Positions 1 through 12,400 of a DNA stretch of 64,000 nt are shown one piece after another. The stretch comes from Stomoxys calcitrans (taxonomy: Eukaryota > Arthropoda > Insecta > Diptera > Muscidae). The DNA lies in the NCBI RefSeq assembly GCF_963082655.1, contig NC_081553.1, forward strand, positions 155,597,441-155,661,440, given 5' to 3'. The notes under the pieces are model-generated. The model searched no databases and was not told the origin of the DNA. It saw nothing but the letters and a program-made list of their open reading frames with translations. Both the position numbers and the translations under genes were made by a program. Position 1 is the stretch's first letter. Each line of letters opens with the position of its first letter.

Positions 1-92
1 AACGGTGGCTTAATATTACACCACACGGGAAGGAGGGGTAATATTAAGTGTTGGTATTTTAATAATTGTGCCCCAAAACCAAAAATAAATGC

Positions 93-457
93 AACAAGTA
101 AGAACGTGCTAAGTTCGGCCGGGCCGAATCTTATATACCCTCCACCATGGTCGCATCTGTCGAGTTCTTTGCGCAGTATCTGTTTTTATGGTACTAATCG
201 GTTATGGACCGATTAGTACCATGCTTCGCTTAGTTGTTGGAAGTGATATCAAAATACTTTGTGCGAAATTTCAGTCAAGTCGGACGAGAAGTCAAGACCC
301 AAGATCGGTTTATATGGCATCTATATCAGTTCGACTTAAAATCTTACGACGATCAAGAATATATATACTTTATGGGTTCTTAGACGCATATTTCGAGGTG
401 TTACAAACAGAATGACGAAATTAGTATACCCCCATCCTTTGGTGGAGGGTATAAAAA
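93..457 (+). repeat. Family 1 repeat, short copy with both ends
   Basis: This is a compact copy of the commonest repeat in the window. Its head reads AACAAGTAAG and carries a 15-base palindrome, TTCGGCC-G-GGCCGAA, at 114-128. A 14-base sequence TATACCCTCCACCA at 134-147 has its exact inverted partner, TGGTGGAGGGTATA, at 439-452. Between them are degenerate phrases that recur in all copies, such as caagacccaagatcggtttatatgg. The open frame at 188-415 is a chance frame through repeat DNA. The element class is unknown to me; the inverted subterminal sequences suggest a non-autonomous DNA element. Confidence 0.75.
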
Positions 458-985
458 CTACCAATTAGTTTTTTGGTGTAGATAAAACCAACAACAAAGG
501 ACATTTTTTAAAAGGAGAGGAGATGCTCACCGCTTTATTTCTGTTAAGTAAGTGGCCGAAGCACTCATATAGTTCCTAACAAGTTATTTTAGAAATTCTC
601 AATAGGCTTTACGTTCTACAATTCCGCTTATAATTCCTGAATTATAAGGCGTAAACTTACAACTTAATGGGAGCGGCATGGTAAGGAATCTAGTGCAATA
701 ATATTCAATCAAATATGTAAAAAAAAGTCCACTATTTTTAAAGACAAGCGGTTTACGTTTGGCCATTTAGAAAAATTTTGTTTGGGACAGACTTAAAAAT
801 GTTAATGCAAAATGTAGTGTCGCAAAATGCAAAATTTTGCTGAAATTTCGGCTTTAAAAAATCTCAAGGTTAGGGAGTTTTTCGATGAAATTCAGTCCTT
901 AAATTAATTTTATTGAAATTTTTTAAAAAATGTTACTAAACTTGTTTTTTAGAATAAAATTAATTTAAATTTTTTTTGTGGCTAC
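458..985. other. AT-rich stretch, no gene seen
   Basis: This stretch is AT-rich with homopolymer runs and phrases of the type aaatttttttaaaaaatg. I see no coding frame with recognisable motifs, no RNA gene and no clear repeat boundary. Confidence 0.5.
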
Positions 986-1575
986 GTCCTTGAGCTGCAA
1001 TATATACCGATCTCCCTATTTTAGATTTTGGGACCATAAGGCATGTTTATAAAATGGATTTTGCTGTAATTTGATACACTGGGCCGTGTTACGCTCTTCG
1101 ATATTCGTATTCAATATGGCCCAGATTGGTCTATATTTAGATATACAATATCTGCTATACAGACCGATCTCCCAATTTAAGATCTTGAACCTATAAACTG
1201 CGCATTTATTGTCCAATTACGCTGAAATTTGGTACGTTGAGCCCCGCCGAACTCTTCGATATCCGTGCTCTATATGGATGAGATCGGTCTGTATTAGTAT
1301 ATAACTGTCACATACAAATACCGATTTCGCGATTTAAGTTCTTAGGCTCTTAAAAGGTGAATTTTTTAACCAATGAACTTGGTACAATGAGATGTGTTAG
1401 ACTGTTTTATAGCCTTCCTGAATAAGGTGCAGCTCGGGTTATATTTACATATAGCTGCTATGCGTTCATAAATGACGCATTTTTCACCGTATCATGACGA
1501 AAGGTGGTTAATATATCCGAGATGGTGGGTATCCAAAGTTCGGGCAGGCCGAACATAATGTTTTTTACTTGTTTT
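986..1575 (-). repeat. Family 1 repeat, reverse copy
   Basis: Reading the minus strand, the head lies near 1530-1575 (aaacaagt...ggcctgcccgaa) and is followed by degenerate core monomers with the phrases accgatct and gctgaaatttgg. The tail box with the inverted partner is missing, so the copy is truncated on its low-coordinate side. The open frames at 1016-1216 and 1458-1655 are shadows of the repeat. Confidence 0.65.
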
Positions 1576-1589
1576 AATTGAATCTGAAC

Positions 1590-2155
1590 TTTTGTATAAC
1601 CATCACCATAGGCTGGTGGTATACTAACATCCTCGTTCCGTTTGTAACTCATCAAAATAATGATTTGAGATCCAACAAAGTATATGTATTCCTGATCGTT
1701 TTAGTCTATTTGGCAATGCCTGTCTGTCTGTCGAAAGCACGCTAACTTTCGAAGGAGAAACCTAGATGCTTGAAATTTTGCACAAATACGTCTTATTAGT
1801 ACAGGTCAGTTGGGATTGTAAATAGGCCAAATCGGTCCATGTTTTGATATAGCAGCCATATAAACCGATCTTCTCATTTGACTTCTTGAGCCTCTAGCGG
1901 AAGCACTTTGGCTGAAATTTTGCACTTAAAGTATACCAATACTTTCAACAGCCGTTCCATTTGTAGGTCTAGATCCCAAATAAAACATCCGCCCGATTTG
2001 ACTTCTTGTGCATCTGGAGGGCGCAATTACTATCCGTATTGGTTGAAATTATGAGCGTTGTATGTTTGTATGACTTCTAATAGCCATGAAAATTACGGCT
2101 GGGCTGAATTTTGTATGCTCTTCACATCCATGGTGAAGAGCATGTGACAAGTTTT
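1590..2155 (-). repeat. Family 1 repeat, reverse copy joined to an opposed head-like piece
   Basis: The tail box, read on the minus strand as ggtggt...tatac, starts near 1593. It is followed by the conserved gtctgtctgtcgaaagcacgc segment and core monomers up to about 2075. A head-like piece in the opposite orientation follows at about 2085-2155 (ggctgggctgaatt, then a hairpin built on gctcttcac/gtgaagagc). The junction suggests two copies in inverted order or an internal inversion. Confidence 0.55.
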
Positions 2156-2431
2156 TGTGTAAGACCAAAAGGCCCCAATATCTTCGTAGGTGGGTGGGGC
2201 TGAAGATATATACCTGCGTGGGATTCAGCGTATTGGGGAATGAAGAGGGTCGGATCTTACGTCCTCGGTTGCTGGTTCTTCGGAGCTGAAAATCCGCGCC
2301 ATCGCTCTAATTCGGGTGTTGTTAGTTTCGATCCGTACTAATCTTTTATTATTGCCGTTGATCTTATATTGTTGTATTTGTTTGATTCACTCGTAACCAC
2401 CACGCATGCATTTTCGGCATGTTCTTTCTTT

Positions 2432-3550
2432 ATTATACCCACCACCGTAGGATAGGGGGTATATTTCGTTTCAACACATCGAAATATCAATTTCCGACCC
2501 TACATAGTATATATACTTCGGATCGTCGTAAAATTTTAAAACGATTTAACGATGTCCGTGTGTCTGGCCGTCTCTCCGTCCATCTGTTGTAATCACTCTA
2601 GAGCCTTCAAAAATTGAGATATTGAGCTGAAATTTGACACAGATACGGCTTTTTGATGAACGCTAAGTTCTTGAATGGGTCAAATCGGACCATATTTGGA
2701 TATAGCTGCTATATAGACCGATTTTCCGATACAGGGTAGAATGCCTATAAAAACGTTATTTTTCATCAGATTGTGTTGAAATTTAAAACAGTGATATGTT
2801 TAAGGCCTCCCGACAACTGACCTAGATATGGTTCAGATCGGGTTATATTCAGATATAGCTGCCATGTAGACCGATCTCCCGATGAGGGGTCTAAAGCTCA
2901 TAAAAGCTTTATTTATTACTCGATTTCGCTGAAACTTGCAACAATCGGTTATTTTAAGCCTCCCGACATCTGACCTTAATATGGTTTAGATCGGACTATA
3001 TTTGGATATAGCTATCATATAGACCGATCTCCCGATAAAGGATCTGAAGGCCATTAAAGCTTTAATTTTTATCAGATTTCGCTGAAATTTAAAACAATGG
3101 TTATTTTAAACCTCCCGACATCTGACCTAAAGATGGTTCATATGGCCATTTAAACCGATCTCCCGATAAAGGGTCTAAAGGCCATAAAAGCTTTAATTTT
3201 TATCCGATTTCGCTGAAATTTGGAATAGTGCGCAGTTTTAAGCCTCCCAACATCCGACCCAAATATGGTTCAGGTCAGACATAGCTGTTATATACACCGA
3301 TATGCCGATAAAGGGTCTGAAGTCCATTAGCCTCCTGAAACTCGACCTAAATATGGTTCAGATCGGACTATATTTAGATATAGCTGCCATATAGACCGAT
3401 AAGGGGTCTGAAACCAATAAAAGCTTTATTTATTGCCCGATTTCGCTGAAATTTTAAACAGTAATATGGTTTAAATCGGTTTATAATTGGATATATCTGC
3501 CAAAAAGACCAATATTTTGTTCTACAAAGTTGAATAATGACATATATTAG
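2432..3550 (-). repeat. Family 1 repeat, reverse copy with long tandem core
   Basis: The tail box (tatacccaccaccg when read on the plus strand) is at 2435-2448. At least five degenerate core monomers of roughly 120-150 bp follow, each with cctcccgacatctgacc, atatagctgcc, accgatctcccgat and gctgaaattt. The head is absent; the array runs into Family 2 DNA near 3550-3640. The frame at 3374-3583 is not a gene. Confidence 0.65.
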
Positions 3551-3639
3551 ACCTCTTAATGTCCGTGACGAAGTTGGGGGCATAAGTTATCCAATTTGGG
3601 TGCATAAGTTATCCGCCCGCCCTCAAAATCTACAAAATA

Positions 3640-5355
3640 TATAATTAGATCAATCACGGCAATATGAGACTCAAATGAAAGGTATTTAGAAGTAGAAAAC
3701 GTATCTGATATCCAATTGTTGGACCAAGTGTTAGGTCCTCCTAACACTTCGTCCATCAATTGGATACCCCAACCTCCAAAACATCCCGTATTTACCGACC
3801 ATGGCAATATGAGACTCAAATGAAAGGTATTTGCGAGTAGAATACGAATATGACAACCAAATGTGGGATCAAGTTTCTGGGGGTCCACTCCATCCACAAA
3901 ACACTCCCCAAACAGGACTTATTTACCAACCATGGCAATATGGGGCTTAAATAAAAGGTATTTGAGTGAAGGATACAAATCTGGTATTTAAATTTTGGGC
4001 CAAGTGTTTTGGGGGCAGCTTCTTCCCAAAAACATTCCCCAAAGAGGACAAATTCACGACAATAGCAATATGGGGCTCTAATGAAAGGTATATGGAAGCG
4101 AAGCACGAACCTGATATCAATGTTTGGGAAAAAGTGCCTATGGGCCCACCCCACCCCCATAACACCACCCAAATAGGAAGTATTTCCAGACCACTGCAAT
4201 AGGGGTCTCAAATAATTGGCATTTTAGCGAATAACACGAATCAAGGCCAAGTCATTGAGTGGCCGCCCCATCCCCCAAATCGGTCATGTTTGCCGACAAT
4301 AGAAATACTGGGCTCAAATGAATGATATTTGGGAGTAGACCACGAATCTGATATCTACATTTGGGACCAACTGCCTAGGGGACGTATTACCCCCATAACA
4401 AACCTAAATAGGACGAACTTGCTCACCATGACAATTTGGGTCTTAAAGAGAGTGGAGCTCGATATTAATGGTTTTTAGGGCTCATACCCGAAACGGGACA
4501 TATTTGCAGACTTTTGCTATAAGAGGTTTAAATGAAAGGTATTTGAGTTTAGAAAACTAATTCGATATCCAATATGGGGTTCAAATAAATGATATTTAAA
4601 AGTAGAGCACGATGCTGATTTATTTTCAAGACAAAGTGTTTGGGGGACCACCCCATTCCCCAAAACACCCCTAAGTCGGGCATATTTACCGACTATGTCA
4701 ATCAGCGGCTCAAATGACCAATTTCGGGACCAATTTTCTGGGGGTGACCGTCGCAATATGGGACTCAAATGAAGATATTTGGGAGTAGAATACGAATCTG
4801 ATATCCAAATGTGGGACCATGTATTTGGGGCACCACTCCTTCCCCAAAACCCCCCCAAAGGGTAAAATGAAAGGTATTTGAGATTAGAAAACGAATTTAA
4901 TAACCATTTTTGGGGCCATGTGTTTGAGGGACGCCATATCCTATAAATTCCTCTTAAAGCAATGACAATATGGGATTTAAATATATAATAATTGAGAGAA
5001 GAGCACGATTTTGATATTTTTTCAGGGCCAAGTGTCTGGGGGACCACCTGCCCCGCGAAAAGATCCCTAAATCAGATATCATGGGAATATCGGGCTGAAA
5101 TAAAGTCTTTTAAAAATTGAGTACACCTTACATCCAAACCTATATGACATTAAACCTTCGTAGGTCAATTAAGATCATATGGGATTCATAAAAATGCACT
5201 TATATTGTTAAACTGTTAGCCAAGCGATATACTATTTTCGTAGCAGGGTATTTCACTAAAAGCTGTTTAAATGTCGAAAATAAATATTTAAAGAAAATTT
5301 TGTTCCATATAAAGTAAAAGAAGGCGCAGCGGAGCGGGCCCGGTTCAGTTTATAA
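3640..5355 (+). repeat. Family 2 repeat, long tandem core with GC-rich end
   Basis: Degenerate monomers with a period of about 130 bp carry the phrases atggcaatatggggctcaaatgaaaggtattt and gggaccaagtgtttggggg. The gcaata anchor recurs at 3804, 3934, 4064 and 4196. The array ends at a GC-rich box near 5315-5345 (gcgcagcggagcgggcccgg), also found reversed at 34215-34250. Several open frames on both strands in 3556-5047 follow the repeat and are not genes. I do not recognise the family class. Confidence 0.65.
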
Positions 5356-5640
5356 GATACTAATAAATTACAGATTACAATTATTGAAAACATATTCCAC
5401 TTAAAGTAAAACGTATACAAATTAAATTAAAAATTACACAAATATTAGAGAAAAAAATGATTCAAGAAATACTGAAAGTGAATCGATTAAATTTGATTAA
5501 TAGATTTTTAATTAGAAATGTAACAAAATTAAATAAAAATTTAAAACTTGATACAATTGGGACAAATTGTTACGTGAAAAGTTTATTTGGTTACATGGAG
5601 AGACAGTATCCATGTTCTGAAAAAAGTTTATAAGTTTTTT
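5356..5640. other. AT-rich stretch, possible 3' flank of the next element
   Basis: The DNA is AT-rich with no coding motif. Because the adjacent non-LTR element is on the minus strand, part of this could be its 3' untranslated region. I see no poly(A) or tandem tail that fixes the boundary. Confidence 0.35.
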
Positions 5641-7425
5641 TTGAATGAAAGTACGTTGCTAGTACCTTGTTATTCGTAAGGAAAAGTATTCCAAAGACGT
5701 ACTGAACCGACAAAGAATTGCCATTCCGACACAAGGATTTGCCGTCTCAAAGGTATTATTCTTCTTCCCCTTCTAGATCTAGAAAATTTGAGTAGATCAA
5801 AAAGATATTTAGGTTCCTGTTTAAAAATAATCTTGTGCAAAAATGCTAAGATCTCATATTCAATAGCGAGTTCTATACAGGGAATTTGAAAGTTGTCCAA
5901 CAACCATATGTACATGGTCTGTCCAACTTAATGACCTGTAAAATACCACGCCCAAATTTTTAGCACTCGAAACTTAGGCAATTTTATCCAGATTAACAAA
6001 AATACCAGTATTCGGCAACGAGAATCCTTTATTCTTATGAATAACCAGACACTACGATTTTTGAGGATTCCGATGTAAACAACTTCCCATATGGATACAC
6101 ATTGAAGATCTTCATTAAGTCTACGGATGCTCCGATCAACGTCCTTCTCTGACCTGGTTAGGCAAATTTGTCATCAGCATACATGTGTACCCGACTGTGG
6201 ACCAATAGGTGAGGATGACTTCGAATACATGGAAAAAGAAGTGGGCCTATGATAGATCCCTGCGGTAGTCCCTCCCTACTGCCAATGGTTCAGATCTCAC
6301 GTCTCCAGAATAAACCGATTGGTAACGGTTAGATAAATAAGACTCTATAAGCCTGGTCAATGTGTCAGTAAAATTAAAAAACCGGTGAAGTTTCGAACAT
6401 AAATTCCTGTGATCTACGGTGTCATAAGCTTTGTAATGGTCGAGTAGGATGATGGCACAACTATGACCAGCGCGGAAGCCCGACTGCATAGCCGTCAATA
6501 TTGATGCACGATCGAGATATTCTGACATCTGGCTGTGTATTATCTTTTCGAAACCCGTAGAAAGGTATGATAATATCGCTGTAGGTCGGAATTCCGAATT
6601 GGATTTGAGAACGGGAATAATTTTAACATGTTTTCAAGAAGTGGGATACATACAAGAAGTCAAGAAAGGTGTAGCAGGCGAGGGAGAAGTATCTATATGA
6701 ACCTTGGATTAATTCCGTCAGATTCGATGGCATTCGATTTAACCTGTTCAAAACTCGTCAAAACCTCATCATGAGTAACTGATATGAACTCGAAAATTCC
6801 CTCTCTTAATTGCCCGCGATGAGCGCCATAGAAAGAGGGATTAATTTGAACAATTGCTATATTAACGAAGGCTGCGTTTAGTTCGTTTACGTCACAAGGT
6901 ATAATTCCCAGATGTCTTTGACGTTCCAACACTTATATCGTGAATCACCTTTTTTTCCACTTCGAGTGCAGAAATAAAACGCATACAATAATATTCAGTT
7001 TTAGCGGTATTGATGCAACTATTAACCCTTCTGCGGGTAGAACGGAATTCCTCGTATAGTTCTGGGATTTTGTACGTCTTCCACGTCGAATATGCTCTGT
7101 CTCTGTAACCAATGGAAGTTTTACTGGTGGAAATAAACCATGGCTTATTAGATGAAGTCGGATGCTAACTCCTTATAGGAGCTGTCGCATTGTATAATAT
7201 TAGGATAATATCCTGAAGAAATTCAAGCTGATGTTCTACAGAAATTCGACCAATCAAATTCATGGTTTTCCCCTCTAAAATACTTCAGTTTAAATTCCTG
7301 TAGTCACGAAAATAAAACGTCTGATCAACCGTACGTAAAGCGAAGTCATAAGACAGAAATATAATGTCATGTTTGAAGAAGCATGGTGCCGTGACTTGGG
7401 CGTATAATAGAATATTCGAGGGGTA
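5640..7425 (-). mobile_element. Jockey/CR1-type non-LTR retrotransposon, 5'-truncated and broken
   Basis: Read on the minus strand, the pieces lie in the usual order for a LINE ORF2. The end of an endonuclease domain (7425-7150) has peptide pieces such as HDIIFLSYDFALRTVDQTFYF. A linker (about 7150-6700) includes SIGYRDRAYSTWKTYKIPEL. Reverse transcriptase (6700-6170) has GFRAGHS, the PQGS motif GLPQGSIIGP at about 6280-6251, and the catalytic box MYADD near 6180. A C-terminal tail (5915-5670) ends in SVRLWNTFPYE. The start is missing, and frameshifts separate the RT pieces, for example just after DVRSEPLAVGR. This is a dead copy. The Jockey or CR1 assignment rests on overall pattern only. 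Confidence 0.85.
6247..6528 (-). pseudogene. Reverse transcriptase fragment (Jockey/CR1-type)
   Basis: This 93-residue open piece covers the middle of an RT palm: MQSGFRAGHS, then a motif A region (LLDHYKAYDTVDHRNL, where functional relatives have SKAFD), then SYLSNRYQSVYSGDVRSEPL. It stops in a shifted frame before the GLPQGS motif, which is readable in a neighbouring frame. The catalytic YADD is also downstream in another frame. The protein would copy element RNA into DNA, but this fragment cannot be functional. Confidence 0.8.
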
Positions 7426-7527
7426 ATTGATGAAAAATAAATCTTATAGGGTGTTTGCACTTTAAGAGAAATGCGTTGTGTTTGTATTGGCGGTGTATAA
7501 GGCTGTGGTCAAAATATTCTATGATAT

Positions 7528-8409
7528 AACAAGTAAAAGCATGCTAAGTTCGGCCGGGCTGAATCTTGGGAACCCACCACCATGGATTTTGTTAAAATGT
7601 AGGAGCTATATATGGTTAAAGACCGATTCGGACCGTACTTAACACAGTTGTTGAGAGTCATACCAGAACACCATGTTCGAACTTTCAGCCGGATAAAAAT
7701 GTCGGCTTCCAGGGGCTCAAGAAGTCAAATCGGGTGATCGGTTTATATGGGAGATATACCAGGCTATAGAACGATTTGGACCGAACTTGGCACAGTTGTT
7801 GGAAGTCATAACAGAACACAATGTGCAAAATTTTAGCTAAATCGGACAAAAATTGCGTCTTCCAGGGGCTAAAGATGTCAAATCGGGAGATCGGTTTATA
7901 TGGTAGCTATATTAGGTTTTAGACTGATTTATACCGAACTTGGCAAAGTTGTTGGAAGTCATAACAGAATACTATCTACAAAATTTCAACCAAATCGGAC
8001 AAAAACTGCAGCCGATTTGGACGGTACTTAGCACGGTTGTTGCAAGTTATAAAAGAACACTATGTGCAAAATTCCAACCAAATCGGACAAAAATACGGCT
8101 TCCAGGGGCTCAAGAAGTCAAATCGGGAGATAGGTTTATATGGGAGCTATATCCAAATCTGAACCGATATAGCCCATTTGCAATTCCAAATGACTTACAT
8201 TAATATTAAGAATCTATGCAAAATTTCAAGCGGCTAGCATTACGCGTTCGGCCGCTATCTTGATTTCGACAGACGGACGGACATGGCTAGATCGACTCAG
8301 AATGACGAAGCGATCAAGTATATTTCGAAGAGATCAATATTTCGAGGTGTTACAAACGGATTGACTAGATTAGTATACCCACATCCTATGGTGGTGGGTA
8401 TAAAAATAA
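7528..8409 (+). repeat. Family 1 repeat, complete copy
   Basis: Both ends are present. The head AACAAGTAAAAGCATGC with the ttcggccgggc palindrome is at 7528-7562, followed by aacccaccaccatgg. The tail, tatggtggtgggtata, ends near 8404. The core holds about four monomers with caaatcggacaaaaat and ggcttccaggggctc. The conserved gacagacggacggacatggctag box lies at about 8268-8290. Here the end pairing is CCCACCACC with GGTGGTGGG, unlike the CCCTCCACC/GGTGGAGGG pair in the copy at 93-457. Confidence 0.75.
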
Positions 8410-8411
8410 AA

Positions 8412-8790
8412 TTGTTGCGCTTTGTTTGTAAGTTCCGTATAGACTCAAAACGGCTGAGTCTATATGGAGGGTCTCCCACCCCCAAAAATACCATATGGGT
8501 ATCAAATGAAAGGTATTTAAAAGCAGAGTACAAATCTGACAAAAACAATTTATTCCTAGGTGTCTGAGGGGCCTCTTCACCGCCCAGCCAGACATATTTA
8601 CCGATTGGGACAATATGGGTGTCAAATGAAAGTTGTTTGGAAGTGGGGTACACATTTGGTCCAAGGTGCCTACGGGGCCTACCCAACTCCAAAAACCCCC
8701 AAAACGGGCATAAATGCCTAACGTCACAAAATGGGTATCAAATTGAGGTCTTTGGGAGTTGACTACGTTTATATTGGGAATTGACTACTT
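8412..8790 (+). repeat. Family 2 repeat, short copy
   Basis: It opens with the Family 2 head (gttccgtatagactcaaaacggctgag, 8434-8460) and contains three core monomers with atatgggtatcaaatgaaagg. The family's GC-rich end is absent. The frames at 8283-8727 on both strands are repeat shadows. Confidence 0.6.
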
Positions 8791-9004
8791 TTATATGGTA
8801 TTGAAAACGATGCTTAATTTGTTTCCAAAATGTCATTTAGTAGAGTGACCCACATATATATTCGTTTTTCTATTTTCTTCAAATATATTAGATTTCTTGT
8901 AGAGCTATGACCATGAAGCTATGAACTATTTTTATCGAGATGCGTAAAGGCGCATATAAAGAAGCGAACTGTGCCAAAAACATTAAAAAAATAGTTAATT
9001 GTAT

Positions 9005-9480
9005 TACTTCTAAGAATTAATAGAAAAAAACAAATCTTGCTCACAAAAGTATTTGTCGGTAAATTTATCACAAAGTTTGGACAATATTTTGATTTCATTT
9101 AGTACTTTGTATGGTAATCGTTGACGTATGGTAATTTTCGACTCATTTATGGAGTGATTTTGTCCCATTATTTCTGCAAGGTTAACTTAGATAAAATTTT
9201 GAATTGTCCAATCCGCGTTTCCAAACGTGACCACAGATTTTCTATCGGGTTGGTGTCTGGACTTTGCGGTATTTTGAGATAATTTGTGCCGTAATTGTAC
9301 TATGAATCGGCAACTACCTGAATTCTTATTGTTGACGTGGAGTTAATATTAGTTCACAGCTGAAAAGTTGTGACGGGATTATTCGAAAAGTGCTAATACC
9401 GACAACTCAATTATGCATCGCCTGAAGAATATGCCACATATTCTAAAGATCCCACGACAATTATTTTTCACCATCTTTTA
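9005..9480 (-). pseudogene. Tc1-like transposase C-terminal relic
   Basis: Read on the minus strand, 9290-9200 gives IPQSPDTNPIENLWSRLET, which matches the third catalytic region of Tc1-type DDE transposases (QSPDLNPIENLW). It is followed by degenerate C-terminal coding with stops. Upstream of the motif the reading is too decayed to show the first two catalytic acids. The 2 kb tandem array begins inside this relic, at 9231. Confidence 0.65.
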
Positions 9481-12400
9481 CCAATTATCACTATTATATT
9501 AGCATAGATCAACGATTTATCTGTATTGTGTTAGCGCTTTACATTAGTCAGCTTTATTTAAAAAATGTGAATAATGTGGAGCGAAAAATGGTAAATGGAT
9601 ACCTATTATGGTTTTTGTTGCACAATATTATGTTTGGGCCTAAAATGGGCAAATGGATATCGGTTTATACAAAACAATATGTTAATAGAAAGGAATTTCA
9701 ATTATCTTTAAGACATTGCATTAGTTTGAGGACATTTTAGAAAATAGTTCACATAATGTATTGTATATTTTTCTAAAGAAATTTCTAGCTATAACTATTT
9801 GGCTAGAACAAGTTTTTTTTGCAGACGAGTTCTTGTGTATTTAAAATATGAAAAGGTTTGCACCTTTTTATTGCCATAATATTTAAATAGACTTAAGGGA
9901 AAATAGCAAAACGCTAATTCTTAAAAATAATAAAATGACAAATGACCCGCCCCCTACAAACTGCCAAATACAAAATTGTTTATTTTACATTAAATAATTG
10001 AAATTAACCTTTATTTATTGAGAAAGTAAGTGAACAATATGTTAAAAAATCAAACTAAGTTAACTTCGAAATAGATGAAAAAACAAAATTAAAATAAACA
10101 TTGACCTACTTTGCCCACAATTTTTCTGCTTCAGCTTCAAAATAATTTTATTTCAGTTTTGATCGCGGATGTGAACGGATATAAAGATATTTATTGCAAG
10201 TACAAGTAAATAGTTAAAACAACTTTAATCACTTTTTCAATTCGAATTAATAAGAGTTAACTGGATATGTATAAAATTTTGTGTTAAATTCCGTAAGCGA
10301 TAACTTTTGCTATTCAAATAATGATTTCTTCTTTTTATCCAATAACAGAATTAGAAGAAGTAATGATTTTCACTATTTCAGTTCAATGACATGGTTCGGT
10401 AAGCATTAAAACTTACAATATTTGCAGATTTTTTGTTTTAGTTTTTAAATTGCGTTTTCAGAAATTTGTAAAATAGAACAGGGAACTGAATCTTAAAGCA
10501 CTTGGTCCTTCCCAATGGATTTTCTACTAGTAATAAAGGTAGAACCTACACCTATTTTGTGGGTAAGTATGTATTAAACTGAGATAACTTATAACACTCA
10601 AATTTTGCATCTTAAAGTAGTGTGGACCTGAAAAATCTAAATCAAAATTTAAATCAAATTTTGCATCTTAAAAGTAGTTTGGACCTGGAAAGTGTTAATC
10701 ATCAAATTGATACTGTGAGACGCAGCGGATCAATGGAACTTCTTAAAAATATACAAATAAAGTGATTGCTTAAAAAAAAGAAATTTTATATTTTTTTCAA
10801 GCAGAGGTATTGTAATATGTATGTTATGATTTATTTGCAGTTAAAATTAAAAATAAAAATCATTCCAACAATTGTTTTCAAAAGAGCTATAACTTTCTGA
10901 AGCGATTGTTTGTCATATGCTCGAAATAACAATTTTTTTCTTGTGATTTAGAAAAATTGTCCCAAATAGAAAACCAGATTTAGCACAATATTCGCATATT
11001 TTAATTTTTTTATAGTAAAAATTTCAAACATCGCATTAATTTCTAATTTCATATGAGTTATAATTATCATCCACGATTGTTTATCATATGTACAGAATGA
11101 AAAAAAAATAATTTGGCAAAGTAACCGTTAAACTAACCAGAAGTTCACACAATTTCGCTATTTTTAACAAGAACATAAACTACAATCGAATAAAAATGTC
11201 TTTAGCGCTATACGGAGTTCAATTTTATTGAAATATAGTTCATTCTAACTGAATCCTGTGGACCACAGATTTTCTATCGGGTTGGTGTCTGGACTTTGCG
11301 GTATTTTGAGATAATTTGTGCCGTAATTGTACTATGAATCGGCAACTACCTGAATTCTTATTGTTGACGTGGAGTTAATATTAGTTCACAGCTGAAAAGT
11401 TGTGACGGGATTATTCGAAAAGTGCTAATACCGACAACTCAATTATGCATCGCCTGAAGAATATGCCACATATTCTAAAGATCCCACGACAATTATTTTT
11501 TACCATCTTTTACCAATTATCACTATTATATTAGCATAGATCAACAATTTATCTGTATTGTGTTAGCGCTTTACATTAGTCAGCTTAATTTAAAAAATGT
11601 GAATAATGTGGAGCGAAAAATGGTAAATGGATACCTATTATGGTTTTTGTTGCACAATATTATGTTTGGGCCTAAAATGGGCAAATGGATATCGGTTTAT
11701 ACAAAACAATATGTTAATAGAAAGGAATTTCAATTATCTTTAAGACATTGCATTAGTTTGAGGACATTTTAGAAAATAGTTCACATAATGTATTGTATAT
11801 TTTTCTAAAGAAATTTCTAGCTATAACTATTTGGCTAGAACGGGTTTGCACCTTTTCATTGCCATAATATTTAAATAGACTTAAGGGGAAATAGCAAAAC
11901 GCTAATTCTTAAAAATAATAAAATGACAAATGACACGCCCCCTACAAACTGCCAAATACAAAATTGTTTATTTTACATTAAATAATTGAAATTAACCTTC
12001 ATTTATTGAGAAAGTAAGTGAACAATATGTTAAAAAATCAAACTAAGTTAACTTCGAAATAGATGAAAAAACAAAATTAAAATAAACATTGACCTACTTC
12101 GCCCACAATTTTTCTGCTTCAGCTTCAAAATAATTTTATTTCAGTTTTGATCGCGGATGTGAACGGATATAAAGATATTTATTGCAAGAATTAATGATTT
12201 TCACTATTTCAGTTCAATGACATGGTTCGGTAGGCATTAAAACTTACAATATTTGCAGATTTTTTGTTTTAGTTTTTAAATTGCGTTTTCAGAAATTTGT
12301 AAAATAGAACAGGGAACTGAATCTTAAAGCACTTGGTCCTTCCCAATGGATTTTCTACTAGTAATAAAGGTAGAACCTACACCTATTTTGTGGGTAAGTA

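Noticed and set aside
2156..2431. A minus-strand reading with a proline-rich PPTYED-like peptide, suggestive of a retroviral late-domain or tail motif
   Set aside because: The frame is short and interrupted by stops, and no other part of a gag or envelope gene is adjacent.
3816..5047. Minus-strand frames of 131 and 176 codons in Family 2
   Set aside because: They translate the tandem core, with repeating peptide phrases that follow the monomer period and no conservation between monomers.
9528..9740. A 70-codon frame conserved in a second copy at 11560-11772
   Set aside because: Conservation is explained by the recent 2 kb tandem duplication. The third copy (13390-13560) carries changes that break it, and no motif is recognisable.
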